A stretch of DNA of 64,000 nucleotides from JBQTIU01 sp052387815 (GTDB taxonomy: Bacteria > Pseudomonadota > Alphaproteobacteria > CACIAM-22H2). Location: NCBI GenBank assembly GCA_052387815.1, contig JBQTIU010000074.1, positions 20,557-84,556 of the forward strand, given 5' to 3'. The notes under the pieces are model-generated. The model had not been told where the DNA came from and ran no database searches. It worked only from the letters and a program-made list of their open reading frames with translations. Of this stretch, positions 1 to 8,004 are shown piece after piece (position 1 is the stretch's first letter; each line of letters starts with the position of its first letter). A program made the position numbers and the translations under genes.

Positions 1-901
1 AGCGCAGCTCGCCCGGCACGCGGCTCATCGCGTGCTCCGCCGGGTTGGTTCCGAAGATGCCGCACGTCACCACCAGGTCCTCGCCTGCCTCCAAGAGCGA
101 TTCCCAGCGCCGGTCGAGGCGCATCACTAATTCGCTCGCCGCAAACACCGCATCGCGACGCAGCCAGCGCGGTACGGCGCCGGCATGGGCCGCCTCGCCG
201 CGACAGACCGCCTCCGGGTGGCGGACGTTGCCGCGGATGCCGGTGACGATCGCCACCGGCAGGCCGCGCGCCACCATGACCGGCCCCTGCTCGATGTGCA
301 GCTCCAGGAACAGCGCCATGTCCTGCGGATCGACGAGGCGCGCGCCGGTCGCCACGCGGGCCACATCCGCCCCGCAGGCCTCCATAGCCTGGCCGAGCGT
401 CGTTTCGGACTCGCGCAGGCGCAATGTCAGGTCGCGCGCATCGAACCGGCCGAACAGCGCGCTGGAACCGAGGTAGCACTTGCCGAACCAGGCGCTCTCC
501 TCGCCGCGCAGCGCGTAGACCTTGATCGTGCGCGGCGGGGCGGCGCCCGTCGCCTTCTGGCGGAGCAACGCCAGGAGCCCGCCGATCACCCCGGCGGCGC
601 CGTCGAAGTTGCCGCCCTGCGGCACCGAATCGAGATGAGAGCCGCAGGCGACGAACGGTTTGTCCGGCTCGCGCCCGTCGAGCGTGATCACCAGGTTGGC
701 GGCAGCATCGTACTCGACGCGCAGCCCCTCGCGCCGCGCCGCCGCGCCGACCACCGCCATGCCGGCGGTCTCGCCGGCCCCGTAGGTCGCCCGGCTGACC
801 CCGACCCCGTCGAAGGTCTGCCGGCGGAGCTCGTCGAACAGCCGGCGCGCCAGCGCCTGAAGCGCCGGGTCGAGCCCGGTCTGCAGGCTGGCCTCGTTCA
901 T
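1..901 (-). CDS. M20-family N-carbamoyl-amino-acid hydrolase / allantoate amidohydrolase-like (3' end outside window)
   Basis: Predicted zinc-dependent amidohydrolase that removes a carbamoyl or ureido group from an amino acid or ureide. The first 300 residues are visible; the family is usually about 410 long, so roughly a quarter lies beyond the left edge. Reading from the ATG at 901, GSHLDSVPQGG near residue 87 carries the first metal histidine, NFDGAAG the bridging aspartate, RGEES the catalytic and metal glutamates, and HIEQGP and EAAHAG are family signatures. It is divergent from the amidase that begins about 90 bp away, and lies beside a ring-opening amidohydrolase operon, which suggests a shared catabolic pathway. 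Substrate (carbamoyl-beta-alanine, allantoate, ureidomalonate or other) cannot be told from sequence. Confidence 0.85.
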   Translation of the reverse strand, partial: MNEASLQTGLDPALQALARRLFDELRRQTFDGVGVSRATYGAGETAGMAVVGAAARREGLRVEYDAAANLVITLDGREPDKPFVACGSHLDSVPQGGNFDGAAGVIGGLLALLRQKATGAAPPRTIKVYALRGEESAWFGKCYLGSSALFGRFDARDLTLRLRESETTLGQAMEACGADVARVATGARLVDPQDMALFLELHIEQGPVMVARGLPVAIVTGIRGNVRHPEAVCRGEAAHAGAVPRWLRRDAVFAASELVMRLDRRWESLLEAGEDLVVTCGIFGTNPAEHAMSRVPGELR

Positions 902-990
902 CGCCTCCCTCTCGCGTCTCGACACGGGTCCTGCATCGTGCAATGTTTGGCCCGCGAAGTCCATTCGTCCCCCCTGCGAGCCGAGCTCTC

Positions 991-2379
991 ATGCAACCCG
1001 GCAGGTCTCCCGCCCCGCCCGCGGCCGATCCCACCCTGTGGAGTGCCGCGCAACTGGGCGCTGCCTACCGCGCCGGCCGGCTGTCGATCCCGGCGGCGAT
1101 CGCCGCCCACCAGCGTCGCATCGACCGGATGAACGACCGCTACCATGTCTTCTCGCATCTCGACCGCGCCGGCGCCGCCACCGCCGCCGAGCGGCTCGCC
1201 GACGAGCTCGCCCGCGGCCGGGACCGCGGGCCGTTGCACGGCATCGCGGTCAGCATCAAGGGCAGCCTCGCGGTTGCCGGCCTGCCGTTCACCGAGGGCT
1301 CGGCGGTTTTCGCCGATCGCGTGGCCGCGCGCGATGATCCGATCCCGGCGCGCCTGCGCGACGCGGGAGGCGTGATCCTCGGCGTGACCACGCTCTCCGA
1401 GCTCGCCATGTACGGGGTCGACAACCCCTTCGAGCCGCTCGCCCTCAATCCCTGGGCGCCCGATCGCACCGGCGGGGGATCGAGCTGCGGCGCCGGCGTG
1501 GCGGCGCTGCTCGCGATGGCGACGATCAATATCGGCACCGACGCCGGCGGCTCGGCGCGCAACCCGGCCTGCCACAACGGCGTGATCGGCTTCATGGCCA
1601 GCCCCGGCGTGCTGCCGATTGCGACGACCAGCCAGCTGGCCACCGCCGGCATCATCGCCCGTCGCATGTCCGACATCGGCACGGCATTCGATGCGTTCGC
1701 CCCCGCGCCCGCCGCGCCGCCGCCCGGCCGCACGCTCGTCGTGCCGCGCCGGCTGATCGCCGAGCGCTGCTGCGAGGCCACCCTGGCGCTGTTCGAGACG
1801 GCTTGCGCCAAGCTGGGGGCCGCCGGCTACCGCCTGGCGGAGGCCGAGATCGACTCGTGGATCGAGGCGGAGCGCACCGCCGGCACGGTGTTGCTGGCCG
1901 AGGCCGGCCGGCGGCTCGCCGGCCTCGACCTGTCGCGCGCCGGGGAATCGATCCGGCGCCGCTTCGCCGCCGCCGGGGCGCTTTCCGCCGGGGCGGAGGC
2001 GGACGGGCTCGCCGCCATGGCGCGCTTCGCCGAGGCGGTGCGCCGCAGCCTCGCCGAGCACCGGGCGGCGGCGTTCCTTACCCCGACCTGGCCGTTCGCC
2101 GCGCCGCCGATCCACGCCGAGACCGCGCGCGTGCGGGACCGCGAGGTGCCGGTCGATCCGCACCGCAACTGCTTCGTGCGCGCCGCCAATGCCCTGACCG
2201 GCTGCGCCGTCACCCTGCCGGCCGGTTTCTACGAGGCCGAGGGCGTGCCGATGGGCGTGCAGCTGATGGCGCCGCGCGGCGTCGACCGCGCGCTGCTCGA
2301 CCTTGCGGCCGGCCTCGCGCCCGCCCTGCCGCCGCTCGGCCGCGCCCCGCCGCCGCTCGCCGCGGCGGAGGCAACCTGA
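991..2379 (+). CDS. Amidase-signature family hydrolase
   Basis: Hydrolyses a C-N bond of an amide or ureide in the cytoplasm. The 462-residue product has the amidase-signature Ser-cisSer-Lys triad: Lys90 in SIKGS, the GGGSS loop around Ser164-165, and Ser188 in the GTDAGGSAR motif. I prefer the ATG at 991 over the in-frame ATG at 943 because the 16 extra residues show no similarity to the family; neither start has a clear ribosome binding site. It diverges from the M20 hydrolase and converges with the TAXI transporter operon. Biuret and allophanate hydrolases belong to this superfamily and act after cyanuric acid opening, so a similar late step is possible here, but that is inference. Confidence 0.85.
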   Translation: MQPGRSPAPPAADPTLWSAAQLGAAYRAGRLSIPAAIAAHQRRIDRMNDRYHVFSHLDRAGAATAAERLADELARGRDRGPLHGIAVSIKGSLAVAGLPFTEGSAVFADRVAARDDPIPARLRDAGGVILGVTTLSELAMYGVDNPFEPLALNPWAPDRTGGGSSCGAGVAALLAMATINIGTDAGGSARNPACHNGVIGFMASPGVLPIATTSQLATAGIIARRMSDIGTAFDAFAPAPAAPPPGRTLVVPRRLIAERCCEATLALFETACAKLGAAGYRLAEAEIDSWIEAERTAGTVLLAEAGRRLAGLDLSRAGESIRRRFAAAGALSAGAEADGLAAMARFAEAVRRSLAEHRAAAFLTPTWPFAAPPIHAETARVRDREVPVDPHRNCFVRAANALTGCAVTLPAGFYEAEGVPMGVQLMAPRGVDRALLDLAAGLAPALPPLGRAPPPLAAAEAT

Positions 2380-2383
2380 CGCC

Positions 2384-3334
2384 TCAGCGCACCACGCCGG
2401 CCTCGCGGTAGTAGCGCAAGGCGCCGGGGTGCAAGGGCACCCCGATGCGCTCGAACAGCGCCGTGCCCGGCTGCGGGTCCCAAGTGCTGTAGATCGTCTT
2501 GACGTACTGGCGCGCGTCGGGGCGGTCGATCTGCTTGGTCATCTCGTAGACCACCTGGTCGGGAACCTTGACGCTGGTGGCGACGGTCGACGGCGTGCCA
2601 ATCGTGGTCACGTCGTAATCGACCCCGGCGTAGGTGCCCTTCGGGATGACCGTCTGCTCGGTCGTCGGATAGCGCGCCTGCAGCCGCTGGATGAACGCGG
2701 GATCGAACGACAGCAGGCGGATCGAGCGCGTGGTGGCGAGCGCCAAGACCGCCGGCATCGGCAGCGCCGAGCCGCCGGTGAACGCCTCGAGGTTGCCGTC
2801 GCGCAGGTTGTTGGCGCTCTCCTCGAAACCGAGGTTCACAATCCGGATCTGGTCCTTGATGCCGAACGCCTCGAGCACGATCAACGCCGAGTTGGCGCCG
2901 CCGCTGCCCGGCGCGCCGATCGAAACGCGCTTGCCCTTGAGGTCGTCGAAGCCGCGGATGTTGGAGCTGGCCATCGCCACCCAATGCGAGGGCGCGAGAT
3001 CGACCAGGGCGAGGCCGCGCAGGTCGGCATTCTGCTGGTTCTGGAACTGGCCACTACCGGTGCGCTGCTCGTAGAGCACCTGGGCGTTGATCAGGGCGAA
3101 TTCCATCTGGTCGGTGGCCAGGAGCCGGGCGTTCTCGACCGAGCCGCGCGTGGTGCGCGCGGTGGCGCGCAACGCACCCTTCTCCCGGTTGAGGAAGCTC
3201 GCCAGCCCGCCGGCGTAGAGATAATAGCTGCCGCCGACGCTGCTGCTGCCGATCACCACGTCGGTCTGGGACCGCGCCGAAGTTGCGCCGACCAACAGCG
3301 CCGCCGCCGCGATCAACGTCGTCAATCGCGCCAT
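2384..3334 (-). CDS. TAXI-family TRAP transporter substrate-binding protein
   Basis: Periplasmic binding component of a TRAP transporter of the TAXI class. The 316-residue product has a cleavable signal peptide (hydrophobic residues 5-20, Ala-rich cleavage region before residue 23). The mature N terminus, VVIGSSSVGGSYYLYAG, matches the TAXI pattern in which a glycine-rich strand precedes the ligand pocket. It is the last gene of a minus-strand operon behind the fused permease, 46 bp downstream. Ligands of TAXI systems are usually acidic, for example glutamate or C4-dicarboxylates. Next to a ring-opening amidohydrolase the ligand could be a ring compound or its ureido acid product. Confidence 0.9.
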   Translation of the reverse strand: MARLTTLIAAAALLVGATSARSQTDVVIGSSSVGGSYYLYAGGLASFLNREKGALRATARTTRGSVENARLLATDQMEFALINAQVLYEQRTGSGQFQNQQNADLRGLALVDLAPSHWVAMASSNIRGFDDLKGKRVSIGAPGSGGANSALIVLEAFGIKDQIRIVNLGFEESANNLRDGNLEAFTGGSALPMPAVLALATTRSIRLLSFDPAFIQRLQARYPTTEQTVIPKGTYAGVDYDVTTIGTPSTVATSVKVPDQVVYEMTKQIDRPDARQYVKTIYSTWDPQPGTALFERIGVPLHPGALRYYREAGVVR

Positions 3335-3380
3335 GTTGCCCTCCCTCTCGACAACGGTTTCAATCTCCCGCCCGCCCGCT

Positions 3381-5294
3381 TCATCGGGGCACCGCCTCGG
3401 CCTGCCGGCGCCGGCGGGTGTACCAATATAGCGCCGCCGACAGCGCCAAGTCTACCGCGATGACGGGCGCGTCCTGGGTCAGGATCAGCACGCTGCCGAG
3501 CAGGCCGGCGAACCACCGCTCGGCCGGCCACAGTCGCCCGCCGAGCCAGCCCTCGAGGCCGGCCGACACGACGATGCTGCCGAACGCGATCGAGGTGATC
3601 GTGAGGACGATCTCGACGAGCGTGCCGTCGAACAGCAGCGGCGGCTGGTAGATGAACAGCAGCGGCAGATAGAACATGCCCGCCGCCTTGATCACCGAGG
3701 CCCAACCGGTCTTCCACAGCGGCGAGTTGGCGATGCTCGCCGCGACGTAGGTGGCGAGCGCCACCGGCGGGGTGACGTTCGAGCACTGCCCCCACCACAT
3801 GACGACGAGATGCGCCGCCAGCACCGGCACGTCGAGCCGGATGAGGGCCGGCGCCGCCAACGTCGCCAGGATGATGTAGGCCGGGACCACCGACAGGCCC
3901 ATGCCGAGCACGTAGGCGATGACGAAGATGATGGCGATGGTCGCCGCCAGGCTGCCGCCGCCGATGTCGATCAACAGGCCGGTGATCTTGAGTCCGGTGC
4001 CCGGCATCAGGATCGCCTCCGACATCAGCGCGACCGGCCCGGCGACGGTGATGATCGAGAGGCCGCCCTTCGTCCCTTCGGCGAGCGAGTCGAGAATCTT
4101 GCGCGGCCCCATCCGGCCCTCGGGGCTGCCGCCGACCCAGTTGGCGAGCACGCACGCGACGATCGCCAGGAGCGCCGTGCGGGCGAGCGAGAAGTCGATG
4201 TAGACGAACACGAACACAGACGCCACCGGAACCAGGAATACCCAGCCCGTGCGCACGACGTCGGCGAAGCGCGGGCACTCGTTGCGCGGCAGCCCGACCA
4301 GGCCGTGCCGCAGCGCGTAGAAATGGATCTGGATGTAGACCACCAGGAAGTAGAGCAGCGCCGGCACGGTCGAGTAGACGGCGATGGTCCAGTAGGGAAT
4401 GCCGGTGATGGCGACCATGATGAACGCGGCGACGCCCATCACCGGCGGCAAAACAGTCCCGCCGGTCGAGGCGGCGGCCTCGGTCGCCGCCGCGATGTAG
4501 GCCGGGTAGCCGGTCTTCTTCATCAGCGGGATGCTTATCACGCCGGTGATGGCGACGTTGGCCGCGGCCGAGCCGGTGATGCTCCCCACGATGAAGCTCG
4601 ACAGCACCGCCACCTTGGCGGCACCCCCGGGACGGGTGCCGATCATCGACAGGCAGAGGTTGTTGAAGAAATCCGACGCCCCGCAGCGGATCAGGAACTG
4701 GCCGAAGACCAGGAACAGGAACAATTGCGAGGCGAAGATGTACGTGATGGTGCCGTAGAGGCCCTCGGTGCTGGCGTACATGTGCGAGGCGATGGTCGAC
4801 CAGGCGAAGCCGCGATGGCGCAGCGGCTCCGGGAACACCCAGCCGTAGGCCAGGTAGAGGAGGAAGATGACGGTGATGATCGGAATCGCCGAGCCGAGCG
4901 CGCGGCGGGAGGCCTCGATGCAGACCACCATCATCAGCAGGCCGAGCGCGGTGTCGAAGGCGCCGATCGGCAGCCCGGCGTTGATGAGGTACTCCTCGTA
5001 TTTGAGGTTGAAGTTGACCGTCGCCACGGTGGCGACCAGCAGCATCAGGAGGTCGAGCGCGCGCAGCAGCGGCGTGCGTCCGAGCGGCATCAGGCAGGCG
5101 ACCAGCGCCACGCCGACAAATATGAACAGGCTCCGGTCGAGCTGCGGGGCGGTGATTCCAACGATCGCCACATAGGTGTAGTAGACGCCGGTGGCCGCGG
5201 CGATGGCGTAGCCGAGGCCCTCCCACTTGCCGCACAAGCCCTGGACGAGCGCGGCGCCTCGCGTCCCGTTCCCCTCGCCTGCGGCCCGCTTCAC
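3381..5294 (-). CDS. TRAP transporter fused permease, TAXI (DctQM-fusion) type
   Basis: Inner-membrane permease in which the small (4TM) and large (12TM) TRAP subunits are one chain, as is normal for TAXI systems. The 637-residue product has many hydrophobic segments from residue 15 to the C terminus. The large-subunit core is recognisable by GSITGSAAANVAITG and a second GGTVLPPVMG-type hairpin loop. The GTG at 5294 is chosen because it lies 8 bp after the stop of the ornithine-cyclodeaminase-like gene; the reading frame stays open upstream through that gene without a plausible start. No strong ribosome binding site is seen, so translational coupling to the upstream gene is likely. Confidence 0.88.
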   Translation of the reverse strand: MKRAAGEGNGTRGAALVQGLCGKWEGLGYAIAAATGVYYTYVAIVGITAPQLDRSLFIFVGVALVACLMPLGRTPLLRALDLLMLLVATVATVNFNLKYEEYLINAGLPIGAFDTALGLLMMVVCIEASRRALGSAIPIITVIFLLYLAYGWVFPEPLRHRGFAWSTIASHMYASTEGLYGTITYIFASQLFLFLVFGQFLIRCGASDFFNNLCLSMIGTRPGGAAKVAVLSSFIVGSITGSAAANVAITGVISIPLMKKTGYPAYIAAATEAAASTGGTVLPPVMGVAAFIMVAITGIPYWTIAVYSTVPALLYFLVVYIQIHFYALRHGLVGLPRNECPRFADVVRTGWVFLVPVASVFVFVYIDFSLARTALLAIVACVLANWVGGSPEGRMGPRKILDSLAEGTKGGLSIITVAGPVALMSEAILMPGTGLKITGLLIDIGGGSLAATIAIIFVIAYVLGMGLSVVPAYIILATLAAPALIRLDVPVLAAHLVVMWWGQCSNVTPPVALATYVAASIANSPLWKTGWASVIKAAGMFYLPLLFIYQPPLLFDGTLVEIVLTITSIAFGSIVVSAGLEGWLGGRLWPAERWFAGLLGSVLILTQDAPVIAVDLALSAALYWYTRRRRQAEAVPR

Positions 5295-5302
5295 CCCGCG
5301 CT

Positions 5303-6310
5303 TCAAGGCAGGTCCGCCACCGTGCCGATGCCCTGGCGCTCGGCCGCCGCCAGCGCGGCGGCGGCGAGCGCCAGGTCGCAGATCGCCATGCCCTGGATCA
5401 CTGCCAGGACGCGCTCGCGCTCGTCCTGCCGCCCGGGCTTCGCACCCGCCGCGACCTCGCCGATAGTGGCGTCGATCCGCGCCAGGATATCCTCGCGCCG
5501 ATACGCGTTGTGTCGCACCCAGGCGGCGAGCGAGCCGAGGGTGAAGGCGAAGTCCGGATCGTCGACGATCAGCCGGTCGATCGCTGTGAAGCCGTCGGGC
5601 AGCAGCTCCGAGTCCCCGCCCATGACGCACAGCGTGCTGCCCGGCCCCAGCCAGTCGAGGCGCACGAACGGCGTCGGCGCATCGGTCAGCGTGATCGCGA
5701 CATCCGCTCCCTCGATCGCCGCCTGGGGACTGTCCGCGATCCTGACCGGGAACGGCAGGCCGGCGCAGCGCTCGGTGACCATCGCCGCGGCGTTCTTCCT
5801 CTGGCGCGACCACACCGCCAGGTGGGCGATCCCGGCCACCCGCGCCAGCAGCCCGCACAACTCGCGGGCGATGCGGCCCGAGCCGATCAGCGCCCAGCGC
5901 TTCGCACCAGGCCGCGCCAGCATCCGGCACGCCACGACCGCCGTTGCCGCGGTGCGCAGGCCGGCCAGCCACACCTCGTCGACCAGCCCGACCAGCCGCC
6001 CGGTGTCGTTGGCGACGACATAGGTGTAGTTGCATGACGTCCAGTCCGGCTTGGAAAGCACCCGCGCCAGCAGCCGAAAGCCCGACCGGCCGAGGTGATC
6101 GACCGTCGCGCCCTTGACCTTGAATGCCAGGTCGCGGGTCGGCCGGGCGGCGAGCGACAGCGAAGAAGCGCTCGACAGGCGCGCCTCGCCGGTGCCGTAG
6201 CGGCGGAACACCTCCTCGACGACAGCCAGCGCCTCGCCGGGCCCGATCAGGCGCCGCACGTCGGCTTCGCCGAGGATGCGCAGGCGATCGCGCGCCGGGG
6301 GGTGGCTCAA
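5303..6310 (-). CDS. Ornithine cyclodeaminase / mu-crystallin family protein
   Basis: NAD(P)-binding protein of the ornithine cyclodeaminase/mu-crystallin superfamily, 335 residues, a typical length. The Rossmann fold is seen at ALIGSGRIAR near residue 140, and a substrate-binding segment at the conserved FKVKG. Members include ornithine and alanine dehydrogenases, ketimine reductases and N-carboxyalkyl synthases, so the reaction is not fixed by family. The start is a TTG whose TG is shared with the TGA of the upstream ring-opening amidohydrolase (TTGA overlap), indicating coupled translation. Its place between the amidohydrolase and the transporter suggests it acts on an imine or amino acid formed during ring catabolism. 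A second homologue near 19.1-20.2 kb is frameshifted. Confidence 0.85.
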   Translation of the reverse strand: MSHPPARDRLRILGEADVRRLIGPGEALAVVEEVFRRYGTGEARLSSASSLSLAARPTRDLAFKVKGATVDHLGRSGFRLLARVLSKPDWTSCNYTYVVANDTGRLVGLVDEVWLAGLRTAATAVVACRMLARPGAKRWALIGSGRIARELCGLLARVAGIAHLAVWSRQRKNAAAMVTERCAGLPFPVRIADSPQAAIEGADVAITLTDAPTPFVRLDWLGPGSTLCVMGGDSELLPDGFTAIDRLIVDDPDFAFTLGSLAAWVRHNAYRREDILARIDATIGEVAAGAKPGRQDERERVLAVIQGMAICDLALAAAALAAAERQGIGTVADLP

Positions 6311-7389
6311 CGCGCCGGGGCCCCGTTGACGGCGAGCACGCAGGCGAACAGCCCGCCGCCCGGCGGCGCCTGATGGTCCGACCCGCCCGAGATGAAGCTG
6401 CCGCTGGTGCCGATGACGCTACCCAGCATACCGCTCGCCGCGGCTCGCACGTGCTTCTCGGGATCGAGCTGGCTCGACGGGATCGCGGTTCTGAGGCCGC
6501 GGATGCGCCCATCGTGCGGCATGCCGAGCTTGAGGAAGGTCGCCCGGATGCGCCCCACGTCCTCGGGCGCGCCAAAGGCGTTGAACCGGCATCCGGCCGC
6601 GACCAGGGTGCGCCGGATCGCCGGCGCATCGAACAGGTCGACGAGAGGCGTCGAGACGATGAACAGGTCGCCCCCGGCCCCCGGCCGGTTGCCGAACAGC
6701 AGGATCTCGTTGTGCCCGGTTTCCGTGCCCGAAAAGGTGATCGCCCGGTTGCAATAGACCGAGAGATCGCGCCCGATCATCTCGTCGAAGACCTGCGCGG
6801 GAGCGATGTCGCCGAGCCCCATTCCGATGCCGAGCCCGGCCACGCCCTTGGCGTAGCTCGAATCGATGCTGGCGTGCACCCCGGGTTCGGCCTCGCCGGC
6901 CAGGCCCTGACACAGGCGCGGGATCTTCACCATCGTCAGCGCGACCTGGACGGGCGCCAGGCGTGCGTCGGCCATCGCCTGGCGGACCCCGTCGGCGATC
7001 AGCTCGACGTGGGCGCGCTTGCCAAGCTCCGCCGGGCGCACGCGCCTGGTGCGCGCCGCGCCCATCGCCAAGCGCTCGGGCCCGCCGGCGCCGCCGGTCT
7101 CCTCGAAGTCGGCGAAGAGATAAGCCAAGGGCGTCATCACGCCTTCGCAGCCGGTCGAGAAGATCATCGAGGTGCGGGCCATCAGCTCGGCCCCGCCCGC
7201 CTTCTCCAGCGCCAGGCGCGTCTCGAGCAGCACCAGCTCGCGCGAGTAGTCGTTGGCCGAGGCCGGCCCTTCCGTCTTGCCGACGATGGCCAGTTTCCTC
7301 AGGCCGCGCCGGTCGAGCGCCGCCAGCTTCGCCGACAGGTCGCTGGTGTCACCCGGGTTCTCCATGGCGATCGTGCGCACGTTGAGCAT
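6307..7389 (-). CDS. Ring-opening amidohydrolase (cyanuric acid hydrolase / barbiturase family)
   Basis: Opens a cyclic amide ring such as cyanuric acid or barbiturate. The 360-residue product, typical length for the family, has the three-repeat Toblerone architecture. Each repeat supplies a Lys and a Ser: Lys38 in VGKTEG with STGCEG; a Lys in MVKIP with FSGTETGHNE; and FLKLGMPHDGRIRG with SGGSDHQAPPGGG, the last also containing the usual metal-binding region. A ribosome binding site GGGAGAAG precedes the ATG at 7389. It is the first gene of a minus-strand operon with an ornithine-cyclodeaminase homologue and a TAXI transporter. Sequence alone does not separate cyanuric acid hydrolase from barbiturase. 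Confidence 0.92.
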   Translation of the reverse strand: MLNVRTIAMENPGDTSDLSAKLAALDRRGLRKLAIVGKTEGPASANDYSRELVLLETRLALEKAGGAELMARTSMIFSTGCEGVMTPLAYLFADFEETGGAGGPERLAMGAARTRRVRPAELGKRAHVELIADGVRQAMADARLAPVQVALTMVKIPRLCQGLAGEAEPGVHASIDSSYAKGVAGLGIGMGLGDIAPAQVFDEMIGRDLSVYCNRAITFSGTETGHNEILLFGNRPGAGGDLFIVSTPLVDLFDAPAIRRTLVAAGCRFNAFGAPEDVGRIRATFLKLGMPHDGRIRGLRTAIPSSQLDPEKHVRAAASGMLGSVIGTSGSFISGGSDHQAPPGGGLFACVLAVNGAPAR

Positions 7390-7488
7390 GTGGCGCTTCT
7401 CCCGTTCACCTCATTCCCCTGATAGTCCGATCCAAGCAAGGCTAGAGGAATCCGGCCGCCGCGCGCAACACCCTCCCGGTTCGGTGTA

Positions 7489-7619
7489 GGTAGCATATTA
7501 TATGTCCGGGTTACGTAGCACATGAGTTGTCCGGCATGTTCGCGCCCTGTTCTGAAAGGGGGGGCGAATGCGACGGACAACTCGTGTGCTACCTAAAACG
7601 GACAAATCAACTTGCTACC
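7489..7619. mobile_element. 131-bp MITE-like element with long, internally repeated inverted ends
   Basis: Both ends begin GGTAGCA (7489 rightward, 7619 leftward) and form an inverted repeat of about 55 bp with scattered mismatches. Each arm contains two copies of a sub-repeat that runs GTAGCA, a short spacer, then TTGTCCG or TGTCCG. Internally repeated ends of this kind are typical of IS21-like elements. The roughly 20 bp between the arms cannot encode a transposase. I read it as a non-autonomous derivative or a collapsed pair of IS ends. No clear target duplication was seen. Confidence 0.6.
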
Positions 7620-8004
7620 AGCACGGGGTGCGGCGCGGAGCCCGTGCGTGAGCGCAAGCGCCGGCCATGCCCAACGCGGACCCTAGGGCTATCGCATTTG
7701 GCGGACTCTAAGCGGGCTTCCCTAGACGGGGCGCGAGGCATCGCCTCGCCGCAATGACCCTCTCCAGGGGGCGATGTCCATTGACATCGGGTGGCGAGTG
7801 TGAGCCGAGCCGCGCGAGGCGCTGCCTCGCGAGGGGCAACGCCGAATTGGGTTGCGCCGGCCCCTCACCCGCCGCTGCGCGGCGACCTCTCCCCACGGGA
7901 GAGGTGAAGCGATCGATCTCGCGGCGTCCAAATGCAATTGCCCTCACGCGGACCCGGTTTGCGGTTGTCGCTGGGCGGCGGAGTTCGTTAAGGTGCCGCC
8001 CGCG
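7620..8004. other. Intergenic stretch with palindromic REP-like sequences, no gene
   Basis: No coding region is supported here. The stretch holds several palindromes: GCGAGGC/GCCTCGC stems near 7730-7745 and 7815-7835, a stem at ATGTCCATTGACAT near 7784, and a REP-like segment at 7855-7905 that contains CCGCTGCGCGG and ends in a CCTCTCCC/GGGAGAGG hairpin. The second half leads into pyrD, whose likely ribosome binding site AAGGTG lies about 10 nt before its ATG. Confidence 0.5.

Noticed and set aside
5295..6629. Possible 1,082-residue version of the TAXI permease with a long N-terminal extension
   Set aside because: The extension reads through the ornithine-cyclodeaminase-like and ring-opening amidohydrolase genes in another frame and has no domain. 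The GTG at 5294 gives the normal fused-permease length.
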